Source: Streptomyces albidus (ex Kaewkla and Franco 2022)
GTDB taxonomy: Bacteria > Actinomycetota > Actinomycetes > Streptomycetales > Streptomycetaceae
Direction: 5' to 3'
DNA: 57,978 nucleotides
NCBI RefSeq assembly: GCF_013870515.1
Contig: NZ_JACBXA010000011.1
Span: forward strand, 1 to 57,978
Of this stretch, positions 52,241 through 57,978 are shown one piece after another. Position numbers and translations under genes: made by a program. The notes below the pieces were generated by a model. The model ran no database searches, was not told where the DNA came from, and saw only the letters and a list, made by a program, of their open reading frames with translations. Numbering within the stretch: the first letter of the stretch is position 1; the number at the start of each line of letters is the position of its first letter.

Positions 52241-52359
52241 CTGCCGTCCTCCGGGCACACGAAGAAGCCCCCGCCAAGTGACCTCGACGGGGGCTTTTCG
52301 CTGTTCATCTGCGGTGGCTGGGGCCGGGATCGAACCGGCGACCTATCGCTTTTCAGGCG
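52241..52359. repeat. Right copy of 119-bp direct repeat (attR) overlapping intact tRNA-Phe
   Basis: The copy is the same as 50359-50477 except one base (CATCTGCGG against CATCCGCGG). It includes the tRNA terminator and the 3' 45 bases of the intact tRNA-Phe, so the element restored a complete tRNA when it inserted. Confidence 0.93.
52265..52296 (-). terminator. Terminator of the tRNA Glu-Asp-Phe cluster
   Basis: The hairpin AAGCCCCCG / CGGGGGCTT flanks a 14-base loop, 19 bp past the 3' end of tRNA-Phe on the minus strand. A second copy lies in the left att repeat. Confidence 0.8.
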
Positions 52360-52388
52360 ATCGCTCGTACCAACTGAGCTACCCAGCC
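52315..52388 (-). tRNA. tRNA-Phe (anticodon GAA)
   Basis: Read on the minus strand, it begins GGCTGGGTAGCTCAG. The anticodon stem ATCGC/GCGAT encloses CTGAAAA, giving GAA. The T-arm is GCCGGTTCGATCCCGGC. CCA is not encoded. It is the attachment site of the integrated remnant, and its 3' half is repeated at 50433-50477. Confidence 0.95.
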
Positions 52389-52392
52389 GCAG

Positions 52393-52467
52393 CGGTCCTG
52401 ACGGGATTTGAACCCGCGGCCTCCACCTTGACAGGGTGGCGAGCACTCCAAACTGCTCCACAGGACC
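52393..52467 (-). tRNA. tRNA-Asp (anticodon GUC), second copy
   Basis: It has the same mature sequence as 39075-39149. It lies 4 bp upstream of tRNA-Phe and 39 bp downstream of tRNA-Glu, all on the minus strand, so the three are probably one precursor transcript. Confidence 0.95.
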
Positions 52468-52506
52468 AAGCTTCGCGCGAGCACCAGTCTCGCACACGGT
52501 GGTGCG

Positions 52507-52579
52507 TGCCCCCAACGGGATTCGAACCCGTGCTACCGCCTTGAAAGGGCGGCGTCCTGGGCCACTAGACGATGAGGGC
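52507..52579 (-). tRNA. tRNA-Glu (anticodon UUC)
   Basis: On the minus strand it begins GCCCTCATCGTCTAG. The anticodon loop CTTTCAA gives UUC. The T-arm is CGGGTTCGAATCCCG. The acceptor stem has a U-G pair. It is the first gene of the Glu-Asp-Phe cluster. Confidence 0.95.
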
Positions 52580-52664
52580 TGATGGCCCACCTGGGCGCTT
52601 CCGGTCTGTCAGCGCGTCGGGGACGTGAGAAGCATATGGGATAGGGGAGCGTTCGCCAAAACGG

Positions 52665-54374
52665 TTACGGGGAGTTGACCGGCGAGGGGGAGGGCGAGGG
52701 TTCCCGTCCGGGGGAGGTGAAGGTCGAGGACGGACTGGACGACGGGGAGGGTGACCGCGAGGAACCGGGTTTGGCGTCGTCTTCGGTGTCCTCGGCGAGG
52801 TGGCGGGTGACCTCGGCGGTGGTCAGACCCAGGCCTCCCAGGGTGATCGAGTCCCAGGCCTGCAGTCCGCCGCCGTCCCGGTCCAGGTAGAGCACGGACG
52901 CGGACACCTTCTGCGGCTCCTCCTTCTCGACCGCCCGCAGACCGCCGCCGCCCGTCGAGCCCTCGATCATCAGCCGGGTACGGCCGCGGAGGATCTCGTT
53001 GCTGCGCTGGTGGGTGTGGCCCGCCAGGGCGAGGGGGACGAGGCCGTCGGTCTCCTTGACGAGTACCGGGTTGTGGGAGACCGCGATGTCGATCGGTGTG
53101 CCCGAGATCTTCTGCGCCCGTACGGCCGTCGCCAGCTGCCGCCCCTCGCTGCGCTCCTCCGGGTCGCCCTCGGGCCTGACGGAGCGGTCCGGTGTGAACT
53201 GCGGGTCGCCCCAGCCTGCGAGGCGGAGCCCGGCGACGTCGAAGGGCACACCGTTGTCGAGGACGTGGACGTTGCTGCCCTTCTTCTCCGCGAGCTTCTC
53301 GAACGCCTTCTGCGTGGTGTCCGAGTCGTGGTTCCCGCGCACCCAGAGGTAGGGGGCGCCGAGGTCCCGTACGGGTTCGATGAAGCCGTTCTCGGCGGCG
53401 GTGCCGTGGTCCATCGTGTCGCCCGTGTCGATGATCGCGTCGATCTCGTACTGGTCGACCAGGGACTTGATGATCTGCCACGCGGCCGGGTTCAGGTGGA
53501 TGTCCGAGACGTGCAGCACGCGCGTGGTGGAGGGGTCGGGCTCGTACGCGGGGAGGGTGGACGTCGCCTCGTAGAGCTTGGTCACGTTGGCGACCAGCCG
53601 GGCCAACTCGCGCTGGTAGATGTCGAAGTCGGTGACGATGCTGCGTGCGTTGCCGACGACGGACGGCGCGCTCGCCAGCAGGCCCGAGAACTTCGGTTCC
53701 AGCACGGACTTCGGGTTCCACGTGGCGAACGCCGTCACGCCGGAGGCCGCGAGCAGCGCCAGGGCGAGGCCGCCGGCGGCGAAGGCGCGCCGGGGCCTCC
53801 GGTAGACGGCGAGGGCGAGCGCGCAGGAGCCGACGACGACGGCCGCGGTGGCGCGCAGCGCGAGGTCCGCGGTGCCGGAACGCACGTCCGAGGTGATCTC
53901 GGCCTCCAGCCCCTCCAGCCGCTCGGGATGGTCGACGAGGGCGGCGGCGCGCTCCTGGTCGAGCTGGTCCACGTCGACGTCGAGGCGGAGGGGCGCGTAG
54001 TGGCTGCGCAGTTCGAGGGCGCCGAGGGGCGAGACGTTGACTTTCGTGCCGCCCGTCAGCGACGGGCGCAGCGTCATCTTGGTGTCCATCGGGCCGACCG
54101 GGGCGGTGACGCTGCCCACGATCAGCAGCCCCAGCCAGGCGCCGAGGAGCGTGACAACGACGAGGCCGAGGCCGCGCAGGTACGGACGGGGTGTGCGGGT
54201 CAGCGTCAGGGTGGCGGTCGTGGAGGCCTTCGCGGGGCGCGGGGAGTCCGGCCCACCGGTGTCGTCGTGGTGGCCGCGACGGCGGCGGAAGCGGTCGAGG
54301 AGGGTGGCGGGCAGCTTGCGTACGCGTTGCGGCAGTCGGAGTGGTTTGCGTGGCTTCCGGGCATCGCGGGCCAT
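52665..54374 (-). CDS. Membrane metallophosphoesterase
   Basis: The protein is 569 residues from ATG 54374. It has a basic cytoplasmic head, a first helix (LGLVVVTLLGAWLGLLIVG), an extracytoplasmic region, then two more helices (ALRATAAVVVGSCALALAVY, GLALALLAASGVTAFA). A calcineurin-like phosphoesterase domain follows, with VLHVSDIHLNP, DTGDTMDHG, VRGNHD and the late ALAGHTHQRS metal motifs. The C-terminal 50 residues are a Ser/Pro/Thr-rich tail. The active site is predicted outside the membrane. The substrate is unknown; envelope phospholipid or nucleotide are options. Confidence 0.9.
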   Translation of the reverse strand: MARDARKPRKPLRLPQRVRKLPATLLDRFRRRRGHHDDTGGPDSPRPAKASTTATLTLTRTPRPYLRGLGLVVVTLLGAWLGLLIVGSVTAPVGPMDTKMTLRPSLTGGTKVNVSPLGALELRSHYAPLRLDVDVDQLDQERAAALVDHPERLEGLEAEITSDVRSGTADLALRATAAVVVGSCALALAVYRRPRRAFAAGGLALALLAASGVTAFATWNPKSVLEPKFSGLLASAPSVVGNARSIVTDFDIYQRELARLVANVTKLYEATSTLPAYEPDPSTTRVLHVSDIHLNPAAWQIIKSLVDQYEIDAIIDTGDTMDHGTAAENGFIEPVRDLGAPYLWVRGNHDSDTTQKAFEKLAEKKGSNVHVLDNGVPFDVAGLRLAGWGDPQFTPDRSVRPEGDPEERSEGRQLATAVRAQKISGTPIDIAVSHNPVLVKETDGLVPLALAGHTHQRSNEILRGRTRLMIEGSTGGGGLRAVEKEEPQKVSASVLYLDRDGGGLQAWDSITLGGLGLTTAEVTRHLAEDTEDDAKPGSSRSPSPSSSPSSTFTSPGREPSPSPSPVNSP

Positions 54375-54482
54375 GAGGCCCCCTATGCCCGTCCGGCAGG
54401 CCACCTATGCGGGGCAGCCGTGTGGGAAAACCGCGCCGGACGCCCCGTGCACGGCGGAAGCGCGGTGACCGACAATGGCGGG

Positions 54483-54845
54483 GTGCTGGAGATGACGCGC
54501 GAGGACTTCGAGGTGTTGGTCGCAGAGGCGCTCGACCGCATCCCGCCGGAACTGACCAGGCTGATGGACAACGTGGCGGTGTTCGTCGAGGACGAGCCCC
54601 CGGCCGAGGACCCGGAGCTGCTCGGTCTGTACGAGGGCACGCCGCTGACCGAGCGGGGCGAGTGGTACGCCGGGGTGCTGCCGGACCGGATCACGATCTA
54701 CCGGGGCCCGACGCTGCGCATGGTCGAGAGCGAGGGCGGCGACCGGGAAGGAGTCGTCGCGGAGGTCGAGGTGACCGTCGTCCACGAGATCGCACACCAC
54801 TTCGGCATCGACGACGAGCGGCTGCACGCACTGGGCTACGGGTGA
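54483..54845 (+). CDS. Minimal zincin-fold metallopeptidase family protein
   Basis: This protein of about 120 residues belongs to the TTHA0227-like single-zincin family. Its HExxH-type motif is TVVHEIAHHFGIDDERLHALGYG at the very C-terminus, in the conserved family position. The front half has TREDFEVLVAEALDRIPPEL, also family-typical. Peptidase activity is not proven for the family. GTG 54483 or ATG 54492 is possible; neither has a strong ribosome site. Its stop overlaps the first crcB start (GTGA). Confidence 0.9.
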   Translation: MLEMTREDFEVLVAEALDRIPPELTRLMDNVAVFVEDEPPAEDPELLGLYEGTPLTERGEWYAGVLPDRITIYRGPTLRMVESEGGDREGVVAEVEVTVVHEIAHHFGIDDERLHALGYG

Positions 54846-55435
54846 GCGACGCCCCCGGCGGACGCGACGGACCCGGTGACGCCCGCCGCCCCCCGGACGA
54901 CGGCGGTGCCGGCGCACCCGACCCGCTCGCCGAGGAGGCCGTCGACCCCGACGTCGACCTGCACGTGCCCGCCCAGCGGGCGGAGGCCGCGGGCCGCCAC
55001 GGATCGGTCGTGCTGGCCGTCGTCGCGGCCGGCGGTGCGCTGGGAGCGGTCGCCCGCCATGCGCTGTCGTTGTGGCTGCCGCCTCGCGGGGATGCCGGAT
55101 TCCCGGTGGGCGTCTTCCTCGTCAACGTGCTGGGCTGCGCCCTGATCGGCGTCCTGATGGTGCTGGTCAGCGAGGGTGGCCGCGACGCCCGTACGCATCC
55201 GCTGCTGCGCCCCTTCCTGGGCGTGGGGGTGCTCGGCGGGTTCACGACGTTCTCGGCGTACGCGGCCGACGCGGCCCGGTTGCTGGAGGGCGGCGCCCAT
55301 GCAGCCCTGGTGGGTCTCGCCTACATCGGCGGAACTCTGGCCGGCGCGCTCGCCGCGGTCTGGGCCGGTGCCGCGGGTACGCGCGCGTTGCTGACCCGGG
55401 GGCCCGCGCCCTTGCAGAGGCGTGAGGCACCGTGA
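54842..55435 (+). CDS. crcB: Fluoride channel CrcB/Fluc, first copy
   Basis: The protein is 197 residues. It has a polar N-terminal extension of about 55 residues, then four helices of the Fluc fold: VLAVVAAGGALGAVARHALS, FPVGVFLVNVLGCALIGVLM, the conserved GVGVLGGFTTFSAYA with the Phe/Thr track, and the last helix. Fluc channels export fluoride. It overlaps the zincin stop and the second crcB by four bases each. Actinobacteria often carry two divergent copies that form heterodimers. Confidence 0.94.
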   Translation: MSDAPGGRDGPGDARRPPDDGGAGAPDPLAEEAVDPDVDLHVPAQRAEAAGRHGSVVLAVVAAGGALGAVARHALSLWLPPRGDAGFPVGVFLVNVLGCALIGVLMVLVSEGGRDARTHPLLRPFLGVGVLGGFTTFSAYAADAARLLEGGAHAALVGLAYIGGTLAGALAAVWAGAAGTRALLTRGPAPLQRREAP

Positions 55436-55806
55436 ACTGGCTGCTGGTGATCGCGGGTGCCGCAGTCGGGGCTCCGCTGCGGTATCTGACGGACCGGGCC
55501 GTCCAGTCCCGGCACGACTCGCACTTCCCGTGGGGCACGTTCGCCGTCAACGTGGCGGGCAGCCTGGCGCTCGGCCTGCTGACCGGGGCCGCGAGCGCCG
55601 GCGTCGTCGGCTCCGGGCTGACCGCGCTGCTGGGGACGGGCCTCTGCGGTGCGCTGACGACCTATTCGACGTTCTCGTACGAGACGCTGCGGCTGGCCGA
55701 GCGGGGACGCCGGGGGACTGCGGTGGCGTATGTGGCGGCGTCCCTGGCCGCTGGGCTGGGCGCGGTGTTCGTGGGACTGACGGTGGCACGCTCGCTCTTC
55801 ATGTGA
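55432..55806 (+). CDS. crcB: Fluoride channel CrcB/Fluc, second copy
   Basis: This 124-residue Fluc subunit has four helices: NWLLVIAGAAVGAPLRYLTDRA, FPWGTFAVNVAGSLALGLL, GTGLCGALTTYSTFSYE and the C-terminal helix ending VARSLFM. Its conserved NVAGS and TTYSTFS motifs match the family. It is translationally coupled to the first crcB, as expected for a paired heterodimeric channel. No fluoride riboswitch signature was recognised upstream of the operon. Confidence 0.95.
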   Translation: MNWLLVIAGAAVGAPLRYLTDRAVQSRHDSHFPWGTFAVNVAGSLALGLLTGAASAGVVGSGLTALLGTGLCGALTTYSTFSYETLRLAERGRRGTAVAYVAASLAAGLGAVFVGLTVARSLFM

Positions 55807-55921
55807 GCCCGGAGCGCACGCGGGCGGCCGGTCGGCGTGCCGCCGCTCGGTCGCGTGACCCTTTGCGGCGAGGGGCAGTTGGGCAGTGGGCCCGCTGCTC
55901 CCCGCGCTTGGAGGTCTCACC

Positions 55922-56473
55922 GTGCGCCGTCCATCCCGATCACTTCCCCTCCCCCGGGGCCCGCGCACGAGAAGAGTCGTCCTGGGCGTCGCCCGTACGG
56001 TCGCGGGCACGCTCATCCTGGCTTCGCTCTCCGGGTGCATGACGGTCAGCGGCGAGGGCGGGAGCGGTGTTCCGGAGGGAGGCGGGGCCGGTGCGAGCGC
56101 GGGGGCCGCCGCCGGGGGCGGTGTCGACGGAGGCGCGAAGCTCGGCGGAAAGGGCGCGGGGAAGGGCAAGAACGCGCGGGGGAAGGGCAATTCGGGGCAC
56201 GCGCACGAGCGTGGAGACGGGCACGGCGACGGTGGTGGAAAGCGCCGGGCGAAGGATGCGCGGAAGGGCGGTTCCGCGAAATCCTCGAAGTCCGCGAAGC
56301 CCAAGTCGCGTCACCACGGCCAGGATGGCCGGCCCGGGATTCCCAAACCGCCCAAGCCGCCCCGCACTTCGTACCCTCACCCGCCCCTTCCGCCGATGCC
56401 GAGTGTGCCGAAGCCCACTCCGACGCGACCGGACGTCCCGACGGTGGCTCCCACCGTTCCGACCAGCGGATAG
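55922..56473 (+). CDS. Putative lipoprotein with Gly/Lys/Pro-rich low-complexity body
   Basis: The protein is 183 residues from a GTG preceded by GGAGG. A twin-arginine-like charged start leads into VLGVARTVAGTLILASLSGC, with the lipobox LSGC, so it is probably lipid-anchored. The mature part has no recognised domain. It contains a Gly/Ala-rich stretch, then a His/Lys/Gly segment (GHAHERGDGHGDGGGKRR), then a Pro-rich tail ending PTVAPTVPTSG. The composition suggests a wall-spanning spacer. Function is unknown. Confidence 0.7.
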   Translation: MRRPSRSLPLPRGPRTRRVVLGVARTVAGTLILASLSGCMTVSGEGGSGVPEGGGAGASAGAAAGGGVDGGAKLGGKGAGKGKNARGKGNSGHAHERGDGHGDGGGKRRAKDARKGGSAKSSKSAKPKSRHHGQDGRPGIPKPPKPPRTSYPHPPLPPMPSVPKPTPTRPDVPTVAPTVPTSG

Positions 56474-56583
56474 TCCTTCACAGAGGGGCTATGATCCCGA
56501 TCCGGTCCTCATTTGCGCAGCGCCCCGCGGGGTGCGTATGCTGGGTGATCGTTTGATCCCATTTGCCCGGCGCCCCTGAAGAG

Positions 56584-56606
56584 CGCGCCGCGTGGCGCGT
56601 TTCTCT
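56584..56606 (+). terminator. Terminator upstream of helicase gene
   Basis: The hairpin CGCGCC-GCGT-GGCGCG is followed by TTTCTCTT. It would end transcription of the lipoprotein gene, or act as a leader structure of the helicase mRNA. Confidence 0.6.
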
Positions 56607-56695
56607 TAGCCGTGGCTGACCGCATCGAGGCGGTCGTTTGCGAATTCACGGAGTCTGGGCGCGTGCTGCTGAACTCCGGAAGGTTCGCATTTCGC

Positions 56696-57978
56696 ATGTC
56701 TGTTGCCTCAATCGACGCTGTCCTGCCCGATGACGAGGAGACCGTCACGTTCGCTGATCTCGGGCTCCCCGAGGCGGTCGTACGCAAGCTCGCACAGAAC
56801 GGTGTCACCACCCCTTTCCCGATCCAGGCCGCGACCATTCCGGACGCGCTGAAGGGCAAGGACATCCTCGGCCGTGGCCGTACCGGCTCCGGCAAGACCC
56901 TCTCCTTCGGGCTCCCGCTGCTCGCCCGCCTCACCGGCGCACGCACCGAGCGCAAGCGCCCCCGCGGCATCATCCTCACGCCCACGCGTGAGCTGGCCAT
57001 GCAGGTCTCGGACGCGCTGCAGCCGTACGGTGACGTGCTCGGCCTGAAGTTCAAGGTCGTCTGCGGCGGTACGTCCATGGCGAACCAGATCACCGCGCTC
57101 GAGCGCGGCGTCGACATCCTCGTCGCCACCCCGGGCCGCCTTCGCGACCTGATCGGGCGCGGTTCGTGCTCCCTGGCCGACGTCGAGGTCGCGATCCTCG
57201 ACGAGGCCGACCAGATGTCCGACCTGGGCTTCATGCCCGAGGTCACGGAGCTGATGGACCAGCTGCCCGTGGGCGGCCAGCGGATGCTCTTCTCCGCGAC
57301 CATGGAGAAGGAGATCGACACGCTCGTACGGCGCTACCTGGTGACCCCCGTGGTCCACGAGGTCGACGCCGCGCAGGGTGCGGTCACCACCATGAGCCAC
57401 CACGTGCTCGTCGTGAAGCCTCGCGACAAGGCGCCGGTGACCTCCGCGATCGCCGCCCGCAAGGGCCGCACGATCATCTTCGTACGGACGCAGCTGGGCG
57501 CGGACCGCGTCGCCGAGCAGCTCCGTGAGGGCGGTGTGGGCGCCGAGGCGCTGCACGGCGGGATGACGCAGGGCGCCCGGACGCGCACCATGGCCGACTT
57601 CAAGGAAGGCAAGGTCAACGTGCTGGTCGCCACGGACGTCGCTGCCCGCGGCATCCACGTCGACAACATCGACCTCGTGCTGAACGTCGACCCCGCCGGC
57701 GACCACAAGGACTACCTGCACCGCTCCGGGCGTACGGCCCGCGCGGGCCTGTCCGGCACGGTCGTCTCGCTGGCCCTGCCGCACCAGCGGCGCCAGATCT
57801 TCCGGCTGATGGAGGACGCGGGCGTCGACGCCTCGCGGCACATCATCGGCCGGGGCGACGTCTTCGACGAAGAAGTGACACAGATCACGGGCGCGCGTTC
57901 GCTCACCGAGGTGCAGGCCGACTCGACGGCGAACGCCGCCAAGCAGGCCGAGCGCGAGGTCGCGAAGCTCACCCGCGA
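56696..57978 (+). CDS. DEAD-box RNA helicase (truncated by window end)
   Basis: The first 427 residues are present with no stop codon before the window ends. Motifs: the Q motif in TTPFPIQAATIP, motif I GRTGSGKT, Ia TPTRELAMQ, motif II DEADQMSD, motif III SATMEK, motif V VATDVAARGIHVDN and motif VI HRSGRTARAG. It is an ATP-dependent RNA helicase, likely for ribosome assembly or cold-adapted RNA folding. ATG 56696 has GGAAGG 12 bp upstream. An in-frame GTG upstream (56663) would add 11 residues. The 5' region has several GC hairpins, in keeping with a structured leader. Confidence 0.93.
   Translation, partial: MSVASIDAVLPDDEETVTFADLGLPEAVVRKLAQNGVTTPFPIQAATIPDALKGKDILGRGRTGSGKTLSFGLPLLARLTGARTERKRPRGIILTPTRELAMQVSDALQPYGDVLGLKFKVVCGGTSMANQITALERGVDILVATPGRLRDLIGRGSCSLADVEVAILDEADQMSDLGFMPEVTELMDQLPVGGQRMLFSATMEKEIDTLVRRYLVTPVVHEVDAAQGAVTTMSHHVLVVKPRDKAPVTSAIAARKGRTIIFVRTQLGADRVAEQLREGGVGAEALHGGMTQGARTRTMADFKEGKVNVLVATDVAARGIHVDNIDLVLNVDPAGDHKDYLHRSGRTARAGLSGTVVSLALPHQRRQIFRLMEDAGVDASRHIIGRGDVFDEEVTQITGARSLTEVQADSTANAAKQAEREVAKLTR

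Overview
The window is high-GC actinomycete chromosome, almost certainly Streptomyces or a close relative. Evidence: very high GC at third codon positions, frequent GTG starts, many ATGA/GTGA translational overlaps, a 68-residue BldC, an Lsr2-family protein beside purS, mycothiol-type and sterol-carrier-like proteins, and snapalysin. From memory, the backbone order (purC ... lsrL, purSQL ... purF, purM, DUF3073, vdh, unknown, bldC ... hrpA ... tRNA cluster ... DEAD-box helicase) matches the S. coelicolor SCO4070-SCO4096 neighbourhood. I could not run a comparison.

Layout. 1-5.0 kb: a membrane protein, a DMFase-like protein, purC and tRNA-Gly(GCC). 5.2-14.3 kb: a regulator, a 68-bp tandem repeat, then a leftward operon that I read as a linaridin-type RiPP cluster. 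It has two 56-57-residue precursor peptides, both with the junction motif TPV[M/L]-ATP. These are followed by a membrane/alpha-beta-hydrolase protein (CypH-like), its partner (CypL-like), a 27-residue single-TM peptide, an N-methyltransferase (CypM-like), an ABC exporter and a phytoene-desaturase-like FAD enzyme. 14.8-18.6 kb: a two-component system with an ABC-2 exporter. 18.8-19.5 kb: two tRNA-Gly genes and lsrL. 19.9-23.1 kb: purS-purQ-purL. 23.2-30.1 kb: a polysaccharide deacetylase and an arabinofuranosidase/sugar-ABC operon facing its LacI regulator. 30.3-36.8 kb: purF, purM, DUF3073, valine dehydrogenase and unknowns. 37.3 kb: bldC. 38-44.6 kb: a DUF6274-like protein, a DsbA-family protein, tRNA-Asp, hrpA and a membrane protein. 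45-50.3 kb: a secreted-protein segment (sphingomyelinase, FG-GAP protein, peptidoglycan-binding protein, snapalysin) and a GNAT acetyltransferase. 50.36-52.36 kb: a decayed integrative element in tRNA-Phe, bounded by 119-bp direct repeats. 52.3-52.6 kb: a tRNA Glu-Asp-Phe cluster. 52.7-58 kb: a metallophosphoesterase, a zincin, paired crcB genes, a lipoprotein and a DEAD-box RNA helicase that runs off the end.

The most notable content is the linaridin-like operon. Both predicted cores begin Ala-Thr-Pro and share a GAF[LV]GG block. Neither has a cysteine, and no CypD-type decarboxylase is present. This points to a two-peptide, non-AviCys linaridin, N-methylated on Ala1 and exported by the ABC protein. 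The two precursor genes and the 27-residue peptide gene are short enough to be missed by automatic annotation.
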